Below are positions 1 through 11,020 of a DNA stretch of 64,000 nt, one piece after another. Both the position numbers and the translations under genes were made by a program. Source of the stretch: Rhodeus uyekii (Eukaryota; Chordata; Actinopteri; Cypriniformes; Acheilognathidae); contig JAWRVZ010000050.1 of NCBI GenBank assembly GCA_037043235.1, positions 2,605,501 through 2,669,500 on the forward strand. The letters run 5' to 3'. Every line of letters begins with the position of its first letter. Within the stretch, counting starts at the first letter, position 1. Below the pieces are notes generated by a model that saw only the letters and a program-made list of their open reading frames with translations, was not told the origin of the DNA and made no database searches.

Positions 1-556
1 GCCGAACATGCCCAAACTCCCCACACACAAAACATTTCATTGTCTCCGAACTGATGAAAATCGTGTAGTCCTTACCGTCAATACTCAGCTTGACGGACAA
101 ATTCAGAGCCTCATTTTGTGAATTGAGAATCATTATAACTTGTCGTCTGAACGACATCACATGCCTGAGTTCGGCGTTCTTACAGCCGAGAGGAATCATC
201 TTTACAGGGCTCATTAGCTTCCCGTACCTCTTAAGAATCTCCTCTAGCTTATCATTCTTAACAAACGGCGGCACATTTGAAAGAACAACTTTTTTGGTTG
301 GGCTTGACAAAGGCATAACATTTATAAACGTGTCTTTGATCGTTAACCCACTCTCAATCAAGTCATCCACCATCTGAATCTCACTCAGAAACAGCACTAT
401 AGCTTTGTTCATGCGTGACGCCGATCTTATATTGGCTCCACCGATCACTGAACTCACAGCTAACAAACAATCCTCCACCGACACTGAAGCGTCAGGCATG
501 CATTTACAACCATGCCTGACAGTCATGCCGAGGAAACCCCCTGCGTTTGCCTCCAT
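1..556 (-). CDS. ORF1 (gag-like, CCHC zinc knuckle) of Tx1-like LINE, partial
   Basis: Open for 185 codons from ATG at 556 to the window edge. ORF1 proteins of this kind bind the element RNA and form the retrotransposition particle. Shared landmarks with the ORF1 at 6825-5165 are SASRMNKA, NVPPF(V/I)KN, a GCKNAxL(R/K)HV block, SFRRQV, and a zinc-knuckle start KCFVCGEFGHVR lying against the edge (the last Cys of the CCHC is beyond it). The ATG at 556 is chosen because it begins the conserved region and follows an AT-rich leader. No stop or frameshift is seen in the visible part. Confidence 0.72.
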   Translation of the reverse strand, partial: MEANAGGFLGMTVRHGCKCMPDASVSVEDCLLAVSSVIGGANIRSASRMNKAIVLFLSEIQMVDDLIESGLTIKDTFINVMPLSSPTKKVVLSNVPPFVKNDKLEEILKRYGKLMSPVKMIPLGCKNAELRHVMSFRRQVIMILNSQNEALNLSVKLSIDGKDYTIFISSETMKCFVCGEFGHVR

Positions 557-734
557 TGCTCGGAGCACGCCGACCAAAGTCAGCTAAGACACTTTAAAAA
601 CTTCACTTATAAACCACAGTTTTTTGCAACTCAAAAAAAAGAGGGGAAAATAAGAAAGTAGAAACTCACTTAGGAGCGCTCTCACTCACAGCAGTCAACT
701 CGCCACGCTCTCACCATCCACACATGCGCAGACA

Positions 735-1083
735 CAGAGAGAGAGAGAGAGAGAGAGACTGAGAAACCACTCTCTGACGGTAGAGACGGAGAGAGAAAGA
801 GACTGAGAAACCACTCTCTGACTGTAGAGACGGAGAGAGAGAGAGACTGAGAAACCACTCTCTGACTGTAGAGACGGGGAGAGAGAGAGAGAGAGAGAGA
901 CTGAGAAACCACTCTCTGACGGTAGAGACGGGGAGAGAGAGAGAGAGAGAGACTGAGAAACCACTCTCTGACGGTAGAGACGGGGAGAGAGAGAGAGAGA
1001 GACTGAGAAACCACTCTCTGACTGTAGAGACGGAGAGAGAGAGAGACTGAGCAACCACTCTCTGACTGTAGAGACGGGGTGAG
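735..1083 (-). repeat. GA-rich tandem monomer array (about 7 units), 5' region of LINE copy 1
   Basis: Each unit holds ACTGAGAAACCACTCTCTGA followed by CTGTAGAGACGG (or CGGTAGAGACGG) and a GA run of variable length, giving units of about 38-60 bp. Each unit also holds a short hairpin, TCTCT-GACTGT-AGAGA. The array lies directly upstream of the ORF1 leader, as in the second copy. Apparent ORFs here arise because the unit has no stop in several frames. Confidence 0.85.
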
Positions 1084-1222
1084 AGAGGTTTAGAAAACCT
1101 TTATTTTTCACTTCTTACTTGTTACAAACATCATGTCTTAAAAAACATGAAAATGAAATGAAATAAAATAAAGATAAAAAACAGATGTATACACAAACCT
1201 ACAATAAAATTAAAACCCTTTT

Positions 1223-4200
1223 TTAAAACCCTAAAACCAACTGGTCATCATGTACAGCACATAAAACCTCCTTAAAACACCATGTTTCACAAAAAGCAGG
1301 AACATTGTTTGTAAGACTGTAATACGCAAACTCAGTTCTCAGTCTTGCTGCCACCATCCACATCAGCATCACCTTAGGATCCGTCGCCGCCAACCCTAGA
1401 CCATTATTTTTCCTGGTTTTCCATATGGCCAGTTTTGCTGTTCCTATTAAATAATTCAATAAAACTACTCTCTTCCTTAAAACAAACCTATACTTCATCC
1501 CCCCCAATAAAAACCTGATCATTAAAATCCTCCGTAAAACCATTAAACCAAATGTTTAGTAACTGAAAAAGACTACCTAATCTACCACATTTTAAGAACA
1601 GATGTTCTAAATCTTCTCCTTCACCACAAAACCTGCACTGCCCCCCCACCGCTGGGTTCAGGTGTGCCACGTGTCTGTCTGTAGCTATGGCTCCGTGGAT
1701 AATCCTCCACTGCAGATCAGCAGTACGCTTCTCCACAGGGGGTTTATACAGGGTCCTCCACCTGTCCCGCACAAGGAATTCTGGCCCCAACAAACCCGGC
1801 CATCTGGAGGCTTTCTGCCGCTTTAGTGACCGCCGATGCATCACTTTTACTGTGGAGTGGTAGAGCGCCTTCTTTGAAGCATTGTCCAAATACTCCAGTT
1901 GAGGAGTCCGAAAGTTCAAGATAGAGTCAGCGACTTCACCCTCGTCCTCGTCGCCCATCAGCAGTGAAATACCAATCCTTGGAAACTCTGGTTTGCCACT
2001 CCGATTTTCCATTTGTCCTTTTGCCATGATTTCTCCATAAGTGGTTTTCACTACCATGGAAATTTCCTCGATCATTTTTGATGCAAGCCTCTGCGATCGT
2101 AGGCCCGTGATTTCTTGAATAACTCCCACTGCTTTCCATCCGTCGTTATCCATTAGTTGACCCAGCTTTACAATCCCATTCCCAATGAGACACGTTTTGA
2201 CAGTCAGGGATGATAAAAGTCTTGTCTGGATCATATTGTTAAAAAATAGAGGTTCCTCCGGAGCCCATTGAGCAGAACTGCTCCGATCTCTGTCCACTTT
2301 AAAAACACTCCTCCATACGTTAAACATTGTCCGATAAAATGGTGTAATTCCAGAAAGATTCATGTCTTCCAATTTCATTAAAAACAGGTGTTTGTCCAGT
2401 CCAAGACCACCTGCCCTTTGTAAAATGGCACACGCAGTGTGGGTCCACAACAAGTCTTTATGTTACAGGAGTCTCTTTGCTGCTTGCAGTCTAAAAGCAT
2501 TGATCCTGCTCCTGACGTCCACCAGTCCATGTCCTCCTTCGCAGACTGGCAGGTAGATCCCCGATGCCCGGATCCAGTGCTCACCACTCCAGAAGAAGTT
2601 CACCAGTTTTCTCTGTATTTCAGCAATGAGTTCTTCCGGCGGATCCAGGACGGCACACCTGTGCCACAGGACAGAAGCTGCCAGGTTGTTGGCAACCAGA
2701 ACTCGACCTCTGTAGGACAACTGTGGTAATAGCCATTCCCACTTAGACAACCGGCCAGACACCTTCTCCAGCAAACCCTCCCAGTTCTTCGCCTGATACT
2801 GCGCACTACCAATAAAAACCCCTAAAACCTTTAACCCTTCTCTACCCCACCTTAAGCCACCTGGAAGTGTTGGACATCCCGTCTCTTCCCATTTGCCTAT
2901 GACATAACCCTCACATTTCTCCCAGTTTACTTTGGCTGTAGATGCTTTTTCATATAAATTAATGTTCTTGTTTAATCTTGTAATGTCTTCCTGCCTAGTG
3001 ATAAAAACAGTGATGTCATCTGCATAAGCTGATAAAACCAAATTCGCACTTTCGCCCCCATTTTTAATCTCTACACCTTTTAGGTCTTTTCTCAGTCTGT
3101 GTAAGAGCGGTTCAATCATCAGGCTGTATAACTGCCCCGATAACGGACAGCCCTGTCGAATTCCTCGCCCGAGAGGAACGGGAGCGCTTAGACCCCCACC
3201 AGCCTTAACCATCAGAAATGCATCAGAGTACAACAACTTTACATATGATAAAATAATTTCACCAAACCCAAAGTTTTTTAAAACATTAAAAAGATATCCA
3301 TGATCGACCCTATCAAATGCCTTTTCCTGATCCAATGATAAAATGCCCAGATTAATATTATTAAGATGGCTAAAATTGACCTCTCTGGGACACAGTACGT
3401 TTGTTCTTTCTCAATTAAAAACTGTAAACAATGTTTGATTCTGTTAGAAAGACATTTGGATAAAATCTTATAGTCCAGGCATAAAAGAGACACTGGTCTC
3501 CAGTTCTTCAAGCAGCATAAATCCCCTTTTTTTGGGAGTAAAGATAAAACTGCACGGCGACAGCTTACAGGTAATGATTTCTCTTTAAAACAACTTAAAA
3601 AAACTTCATGTAAATCCTCTCCGATAATGTTCCAGAACTGTTTATAAAACTCGACAGGCAGTCCATCTATTCCCGGAGAGCGTCCCGAGGACAGCTGCTG
3701 CATCGCCTCCGTTAGCTCCTTAAAACTGATCTCATTGTCCAGCCATTCCTTCTGTGCATCCGGTAGCTTCAGCAGATCCTGGAGTAGTTCCTCCGCACTG
3801 TTAGAGTCACAAGGTTCTTTGCTGTATAGCTTCCCATAAAAGTCAACTGCCATTTGTTTTATTTCCACTGGGTCAGTCGTTATGGATCCATCCATACGTC
3901 GCAGGTGAAACATGTGTTTTTGTTGTATGTTTTTCTTCTCTAAATTAAAAAAATAGGAGGTGGGAGCATCCATGTCTTTGATGGAGCAGTACCTTGCTCT
4001 GATCAGCGCCCCCTTCGTCTGCTCCTGTAAGAAAGATCCCAGCTCCATTCTTTTCTTTTTTAGAAAGTCCTTCTGCACCACTCCAGGATCATCCATAATG
4101 CTCCTTTCTAATTGCATAATGTCTTTTTCCAGTCCTTTTATTGTGGTTTTAATGTGTGATGAGGAATGCAGGGTATAGTTCTGACAGAAGACTCGTATTT

Positions 4201-5082
4201 GAGCTTTACCCACGTCCCACCACTGGCTCAGACTCTCAAAAGAACTCTTCTTCATTCGCCATTCATCCCAGAACAATGTAAAACTTTCAGAAAACAAAAC
4301 ATCTTGTAACAATTTAACGTTAAAATGCCAATAATATGTTGTTCTTGACAACTCTTTCAAATTTAAAACTAGACTGACCATATGATGGTCTGAAAACCCA
4401 TTGGGCGAATGTAAAACATTTGCAACTCTATTATACCATGTTTTTGTAAGATAAAAACGGTCCAGTCGAGCCCCACAGATTACATTATCAGTCACTTTCA
4501 CCCATGTGTATTGCCTTTCCTTCTGATTCCTCATTCTCCAAACATCCATCAAACCATTTTTTCCTATGATCTTAGAGAGTGCTGAACTGGATTGGTGATG
4601 TGGTTCCTCCCCATTCCTATCCACAGTAAAATCTGTTGTGCAGTTCCAGTCCCCCCCCCCCAGAACAACACACACACCATCATCAATAGTCTTTAGCGTT
4701 TCATTTAATTTGATAAAAAACCTCACCCTGTCTGACCCGTTATTTGGGGCATAAACATTAACAAAAGCAAACAAAAACCACAAAACTCTATCTTTATAAA
4801 TAAAATCCTCCCTTTCTCAATTTCATCCACAGTTAAAATGTTAAAATTCATGTTTTTTGAGAATAAAATAGCAACCCCAGCACTATTGCTCGACCCATGA
4901 CTTAAAACCAGCTTTCCCCCCCACCACATACCCCACTCCACCTCATTATTAACATCAGTGTGTGTTTCCTGTAGGAAAACAACATTAATTTGTTTTATCT
5001 TTAAAAATTCTGAAACTACTGCTAATTTCTTTCTATCTCTACCCCCGTTTATATTTAAGGAGCCAACCCTCAGACACTCCAT
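1223..5082 (-). pseudogene. ORF2 endonuclease/reverse transcriptase of Tx1-like LINE (broken)
   Basis: Target-primed reverse transcription enzyme. The likely start is the ATG at 5082 (MECLRVGSLNINGG), just before the endonuclease fold. An earlier in-frame ATG at 5181 would add only a low-complexity stretch. Seen in order: endonuclease with VFLQETH, GGGDWNC and FSDHHM; RT with SPGIDGLPVEFYKQFW, LLPKKGDLCCLKNWRPVSLL, DQEKAFDRVDHGY, GIRQGCPLSGQLY and the catalytic AYADDITVFI; and near the C terminus CRFCGEGEDLEHLFLKCG. Four lesions break it: a frameshift near 4723-4783 in the endonuclease, a frameshift near 3335-3400 just before RT motif A, an in-frame TAA at about 2463-2465, and a frameshift at the C run near 1498-1505. 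Coding identity is clear; function is lost. Confidence 0.85.
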
Positions 5083-5164
5083 AGAGAAGAGAAAGAAAGA
5101 AAAAAAGGACAGAAACAGAAAAAAACATAGTGAAAAAGACACCCTTTGCAACTTAACCATTTTG

Positions 5165-6825
5165 TTAGATATTTGAAGCACCAGACCTGCCCTGACGTAA
5201 TTTCGTTAAAATTTTCTTTAAACGAAATCTCTTTTTTTTGCTTAGCTCATCAAAGCTTACTGTTCTCTGTAACAATGTGGCTGAAGCAATAAATTTACCC
5301 ACATCTGGAAAAAAATCTCTGACTTCCACTACCTTCCCAAAAGTAACATCCAGAAAATTATTTATTTCTTGTAGTGTGTAAACATTTTCCACAACTTGGG
5401 AACCAACTTCAGAAATATCTGAAAAAGCATCGTCGTCCACCGTCTCATTATCATTACTCATCATTGACCTTTGTGATATTTCTAATTGAGTTTCAATTCC
5501 ATCTCCACCATCCTCACCAATCACCTTTTCTGCACTTCCTCCTGCCGTAACCTCACCTTCATCTGCCATCACCATTTCCTCAACAATCACTGTTTCTCCA
5601 CTTCCTCCTGCCGTAACATCACCATTTCCTCAACAATCACAGTTTCTCCACTTCCTCCTGCCGTAACCTCACCTTCATCTGCCATCGCCATTTCCTCAAC
5701 AATCACAGTTTCTCCACTTCCTCCTGCCGTAACCTCACCTTCATCTGCCATCGCCATTTCCTCAACAATCACTGTTTCTCCACTTCCTCCTGCCGTAACC
5801 TCACCTTCATCTGCCATCGCCATTTCCTCAACAATCACCTTTTCTGCACTTCCTCCTGCCATAACCTCACCTTCAGCAACCATCACCAAGTCCTCACCAA
5901 TCACCTTTTCTGCACTTCCACCTGCCGTAACCTCACCTTCAGCAACCATCACCAAATCCTCACCAATCACCTTTTCTGCACTTCCACCTGCCGTAACCTC
6001 ACCTTCAGCAATCATCACCAAATCCTCACCAATCACCGTTTCTGCACTTCCTCCTGCCGTAACCTCACCTTCATCTGCCATCACCCTTCCCTCAGTATTC
6101 CTGTTTTTGTCCACAGTAACAGTAGGCCTCACCTCACCTACAACACCATTGTCATCCTCATGCACCTCACTCTCCACCTGAGTCTGTTCTTCTGCTGCGT
6201 TTGAACCCTCACCTGCAGCATCAGCACCCTGCTGTATGTTCTCCCTGCCCTGTGCTTTATGTGGACACACCACCCTCTTATGCCCAAAGTCTCCGCATTC
6301 AAAGCATTTCATGCTTCCAGTGCTTGCATACACCTGATATGATTTCCCTTCATGCCACAGCCTAAAAGAAACGTTCAGATCGGGTTGACTCAGAAACATA
6401 AACACTTGCCTTCTAAATGATAAAACATGTTTTAAAGCCGCATTTTTACAACCGAGTGAGATCATTTTGATCGGGCTCGCGAACTTCCCGTAGCTCGCCA
6501 GAGATCGCTCGATTTCACTGTTTTTAATGAATGGCGGCACATTTGAAATCGTGACTCTCGTCGTCGGTGTAACCAGCGGTGAAACGGTAATGAAAGCGCC
6601 ACTTACCACAACACCGCTGCTTATCAGACGACTGACCAAGACCTCCTCCTTCACAAAAATCACCACTGCCTTATTCATGCGGGAGGCCGAGCAGATGTTG
6701 TCATACCCGATCTGCTCGCCCGCCGCCAGCAACACATCCTCCACCGTAACGCCAGGTTCCACAACACACCTGACGCCATGACGGAGCGAGAGAGACGCCG
6801 CTCCACTCTCAGGGAGGGACGCCAT
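5165..6825 (-). pseudogene. ORF1 (CCHC gag-like) of Tx1-like LINE, frameshifted in a repeat tract
   Basis: Starts at ATG 6825 (MASLPESGAASLSLRHGV). The N-terminal part has the RNA-binding-like region (SASRMNKAVVIF, SNVPPFIKN, SFRRQVFMFL), followed by a full zinc knuckle CFECGDFGHKRVVC. It then runs into an acidic region of 22-residue repeats (unit includes DEGEVTAGGS and EKVIGED). In the unit near 5605-5640 about 16 bp present in its neighbours is missing. This shifts the frame, and reading continues in another frame from 5590 to 5165 to a basic C terminus (KKKRFRLKKILTKLRQG). The gap of about 80 bp to ORF2 is normal for a bicistronic LINE. Confidence 0.8.
5500..6085 (-). repeat. 66-bp coding minisatellite in LINE ORF1 (22-aa units, about 9 copies)
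   Basis: The phrase CACTTCCTCCTGCCGTAAC recurs with a 66-bp period (for example TTTCTCC at 5643, 5709 and 5775). The units encode 22 residues, acidic and Gly/Val rich. One unit carries the 16-bp deletion that breaks ORF1. Unit sub-types (MADEG versus MVAEG) suggest expansion by slippage or unequal exchange. Confidence 0.85.
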
Positions 6826-6989
6826 CCCGACTCCGCCACACCTTACTCCAAACTATAACTTCCTAAACTAATCAATAACTTAAACCGTTATAACTTCAAA
6901 GAAAAAAGTAAAGAAAAAAAGAGAAACAATTAGACGCGCTCTCACCGTGTTCACCCTCACACGCACTCACACACTCCCAGCATGCACCA

Positions 6990-7129
6990 GAGAGAGAGAG
7001 AGAGAGAGAGACTGAGAAACCACTCTCTGACTGTAGAGACGGAGAGAGAGAGAGACTGAGAAACCACTCTCTGACTGTAGAGACGGAGAGAGAGAGAGAC
7101 TGAGAAACCACTCTCTGACTGTAGAGACG

Positions 7130-7164
<35 letters not shown>

Positions 7165-7291
7165 AGAAACCACTCTCTGACGGTAGAGACGGGGAGAGAG
7201 AGAGAGAGAGACTGAGAAACCACTCTCTGACTGTAGAGACGGAGAGAGAGAGAGAGAGAGACTGAGAAACCACTCTCTGACGGTAGAGACG

Positions 7292-7328
<37 letters not shown>

Positions 7329-7597
7329 AGCAACCACTCTCTGACTGTAGAGACGGAGAGAGAGAGAGAGACTGAGAAACCACTCTCTGACTGTAGAGAC
7401 GGGGAGAGAGAGAGAGAGAGACTGAGCAACCACTCTCTGACTGTAGAGACGGAGAGAGAGAGAGACTGAGAAACCACTCTCTGACTGTAGAGACGGGGAG
7501 AGAGAGAGAGAGAGAGAGAGAGACTGAGAAACCACTCTCTGACTGTAGAGACGGAGAGAGAGAGAGACTGAGAAACCACTCTCTGACGGTAGAGACG

Positions 7598-7634
<37 letters not shown>

Positions 7635-8686
7635 AGCAACCACTCTCTGACTGTAGAGACGGAGAGAGAGAGAGAGACTGAGAAACCACTCTCTGACTGT
7701 AGAGACGGGGAGAGAGAGAGAGACTGAGCAACCACTCTCTGACTGTAGAGACGGAGAGAGAGAGAGACTGAGAAACCACTCTCTGACTGTAGAGACGGGG
7801 AGAGAGAGAGAGAGAGAGAGAGAGACTGAGAAACCACTCTCTGACTGTAGAGACGGAGAGAGAGAGAGACTGAGAAACCACTCTCTGACTGTAGAGACGG
7901 GGAGTGAGAGAGACTGAGAAACCACTCTCTGACTGTAGAGACGGGGAGAGAGAGAGACTGAGCAACCACTCTCTGACTGTAGAGACGGAGAGAGAGAGAG
8001 ACTGAGAAACCACTCTCTGACTGTAGAGACGGGGAGAGAGAGAGAGAGAGAGACTGAGAAACCACTCTCTGACTGTAGAGACGGAGAGAGAGAGAGACTG
8101 AGAAACCACTCTCTGACTGTAGAGACGGGGAGTGAGAGAGACTGAGAAACCACTCTCTGACTGTAGAGACGGGGGGAGAGAGAGACTGAGAAACCACTCT
8201 CTGACTGTAGAGACGGAGAGAGAGAGAGACTGAGAAACCACTCTCTGATGGTAGAGACGGGGAGAGAGAGAGACTGAGCAACCACTCTCTGACTGTAGAG
8301 ACGGAGAGAGAGAGAGACTGAGAAACCACTCTCTGATGGTAGAGACGGGGAGAGAGAGAGACTGAGAAACCACTCTCTGACTGTAGAGACGGAGAGAGAG
8401 AGAGTCTGAGAAACCACTCTCTGACTGTAGAGACGGGGAGAGAGAGAGACTGAGCAACCACTCTCTGACGGTAGAGACGGAGAGAGAGAGAGACTGAGCA
8501 ACCACTCTCTGATGATAGAGACGGGGAGAGAGAGAGAGAGAGACTGAGCAACCACTCTCTGACTGTAGAGACGGAGAGAGAGAGAGACTGAGCAACCACT
8601 CTCTGATGGTAGAGACGGGGAGAGAGAGAGAGAGAGACTGAGCAACCACTCTCTGACTGTAGAGACGGAGAGAGAGAGAGAGAGTG
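6990..8686 (-). repeat. GA-rich tandem monomer array (about 34 units), 5' region of LINE copy 2
   Basis: Same unit as at 735-1083, here over about 1.7 kb. Units alternate between a short linker (GGAGAGAG...) and a longer linker with four or five G's before the GA run, suggesting a higher-order dimer. Small variants (TGAGCAACC versus TGAGAAACC, CTGATGG versus CTGACTG) are interspersed. The array ends in pure GA at about 8686. All three minus frames are open for more than 560 codons, which is an artefact of the repeat. Confidence 0.88.
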
Positions 8687-9067
8687 TTGAGAAGAGAAGT
8701 CATGTTCAGCATGAGCTCTTAGACTTTTTTCATTTGTTTGCCATTTTTAACATGAGAAAATAGATAAAATAGTCAAAATCTAGGAGAATACAGCATACAA
8801 TAGAAAACTGAACTATGATTTGATTTAAAGCACAAATTTGAGCACAGAAGATCAGAAGAGCAGGTTTAAGCATTCAGCAGGAAAATTGGAGGGAAATTCG
8901 AAACAGCAGAAACTCCACACACTCACAGAAGCAGCAGGAGTGAGTACCAGCAAAACTGCACTGGGGATTATTCTTCAGCTTGTTTACTGACTTTTCCCAT
9001 TCATATGGGCACAAAATCGGCTTTAAAAAAAAAATTTAACCGCTAAATTGCTAATAAAGCTAAAGCT

Positions 9068-11020
9068 ATGGCTAGCTCCCACTCTGACATTGCACAAGGT
9101 AGCAATTCAGATGAGGCAGTGCGAATCAGCCAATCAGAGCAGCCGCTGCCGTCACCCCACTGCTGTATGCAAATGAGCACAGACTGTGTCCTGGTACGGT
9201 ATCCCTCAGAGGCCAAAACAGACGCTGCAAGGAAAACATACAAACAGAAACTCCTCTCCAACAACCCAGAGACTCTGTTTGCAGATGTTTTCAAAAATGG
9301 GGAAATCTGCAATTTAATATTTTATTCTGATCACCCCAGTATCTGGCACAAAGCCATCATAAACCACTATCCATCCATAAAAAAAGAGGGCATCTGCAAT
9401 GGATGGAAAGTGAAAATCAAAGAGCCACAGGACCCTGACAGCACAGTTATAACTGTGAACATTTATAAAAACGGCACAGTAATGGTACAGGGAAACCTGA
9501 AGACTTTCCAGGACGACTACAGGGCAATAGAACAAATTGTAAAGCAAGAGAAAGCCTCAAAGTGTGAAAGTCTGCCACCTGAACATCTAAATCCTCAGAG
9601 CAGCACATCAGATCCCAAACCCACATGAAACATCAGCCTCCCTGATCTGCAGGAGCACTTCACCCAGCTGGAGATGGAGATGGTGCAGCTCAGGGAAACC
9701 GTGCTCAACCAGAACCAGCCCATCACATGTGTTCACTGCACCGATCTCCAGCGGGACACAGAGCGCTTAACACAGAGACTATCAGACCTCACAGAGCAGA
9801 TGAGGACGCTTCAGACGGAGAGAAACAGGTATGAGAGTGAGCTGAACACCCAGAGACTCCAGCTGCAGGACAGAGATCAGTCCTCGGTGGAGATGAGACA
9901 GCAGCTGCGAGAGCTTCAGGAGGAGAGAGAGCAGCAGAACAGCGAGATCCAGGCCCTGAAGGAGCAGGTGAGAGAGATCCTCCTGTCCCGAGCAGAACCA
10001 GAGCAGACCCACAGCGCTCAAACCCTACACTCCATCCCAGAGTCTCCTAACACAGGGAGTCAACACCCACCCCTCAATGCCGACAGCCCACAGCCATCAC
10101 AGCGCCCCCTGTCAGGCTCCCCAGCGCAACTGCACCAGCCCTCACCCGCCAGCAGCTCAGCTCCTCAAATAGCTCTATTAATTGATTCAAACGGCAAATA
10201 TATGGACATTAAAAAACTTTTCCCCCAACACAAAGCCGTTAAACTTTGGTGCCCAAACACTGACAAAGCCCTGGAGCTCCTGACCGAAGATCAGCTCGGC
10301 CAGCCCAGCCACATCATCATTCACACGGGCACCAACGACCTGCGGCGCCAGCAGGACAGAGTGGCAGACTCCCTCAGAGCCGTGGTGGAGAAAGCAAGAA
10401 ACACTTTCCCAAACTCAAAAATCATCATATCCACTCTCCTGCAGAGGAAAGATTTCCACCATAAGACAATCCACAAAATTAACTCCAGCATCTCCAGACA
10501 CTGTGCCCTCCTGCCCAACGTCCACTTGGCCCACCACCCAGACCTGGACACTGAGTGTCTATATGACCAAGTCCATCTATACAAGAATCTGGTGCATATT
10601 CTTGCAAAGAGACTAAAAGATGTTGCTCTAAACAGGACCAACCCATCTAGACCCCCGCCTGGACCAGCTACCCAAACACCACACAGACCTCCAGCTCCCA
10701 GACCGGATCCTTGCCAAGCTGCAGCTCCCAGACCGGACCCCCACAGACCTCCAGCTCCCAGACCGGACCCCCACAGACCTCCAGCTCCCAGACCGGACCC
10801 CCACAGACCTCCAGCTCCCAGACCGGACCCTCACAGTCAGAGACAGTACCCAGCTGGAGCTGAAGCCCATGCCCAGCAGCCCCCGGCCCTGCCCGGCAGA
10901 CCGACCTACGCCCAAGCTGTCAGCGGAGGAGCAACCCGAGCCAACACCGAACTCCACCACATACAACAGATGCTGAGTATCATCTGCTCACACTTACTGA
11001 CACACAGCGGACACTGGTGA
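9068..11020 (+). pseudogene. LINE ORF1 with coiled coil and SGNH-hydrolase (esterase) domain; one in-frame stop
   Basis: From ATG 9068 the frame is open to 11020 except for one TGA at 9626-9628, giving about 650 codons. The N-terminal part (about residues 1-186) is a small mixed domain of unknown function (ICNGWKVKIKEP, NIYKNGTVMVQGN). Next comes a Gln/Glu/Arg-rich coiled coil (about 9690-9990). A Pro/Ser linker leads to the esterase, which keeps the SGNH blocks: LLIDSNGKY (Ser), HTGTNDL (Asn) and YDQVHL (Asp/His). The C terminus has 10-residue PAPRPDPHRP repeats at about 10680-10830. In CR1-type elements the esterase is thought to help particle or membrane interactions. A CGA-to-TGA change could explain the stop (inference). 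Confidence 0.8.

Larger units (their letters stand above)
1..1085 (-). mobile_element. Tx1-like LINE, copy 1 (5' end only, cut by window edge)
   Basis: Minus-strand non-LTR retrotransposon entering from the left edge. Reading leftward it has a tandem GA-rich monomer array (about 1083-735), a short unique leader (about 734-557) and ORF1 (556-1). The order is the same as in the complete copy at 1086-8690. The leaders differ in sequence and the ORF1s are similar but not identical, so this is a related element and not an exact duplicate. The rest of ORF1 and ORF2 lie outside the window. Confidence 0.7.
1086..8690 (-). mobile_element. Tx1-like LINE, copy 2 (near full length, about 7.6 kb)
   Basis: Complete in outline on the minus strand: monomer array (about 8686-6990), unique leader (about 6989-6826), ORF1 (6825-5165), ORF2 (5082-1223) and a short AT-rich 3' UTR (1222 to about 1086). 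The encoded domains are a zinc-knuckle ORF1, then an ORF2 with apurinic-type endonuclease, reverse transcriptase and a C-terminal Cys/His motif. This fits the Tx1-like group of L1-related elements; the clade is judged by eye and not by phylogeny. Both ORFs are broken, so this copy is inactive. Its 3' end runs straight into the monomers of copy 1. Confidence 0.75.

Noticed and set aside
682..1111. Minus ORFs of 110-138 codons
   Set aside because: Same monomer artefact in the smaller array.
5486..6181. Plus-strand Ser/Pro/Thr-rich ORF of 231 codons
   Set aside because: Antisense of the 66-bp coding repeat of LINE ORF1.
6990..8686. CRISPR-like array (regular repeats with variable spacers)
   Set aside because: The spacers are only GA runs of changing length and the setting is a eukaryotic LINE; it is a minisatellite.
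6896..8712. Three overlapping minus-strand ORFs of 560-580 codons (SLSLS/VREWFLS repeats)
   Set aside because: They are translations of the GA-rich monomer array, which lacks stops in all three frames; not proteins.
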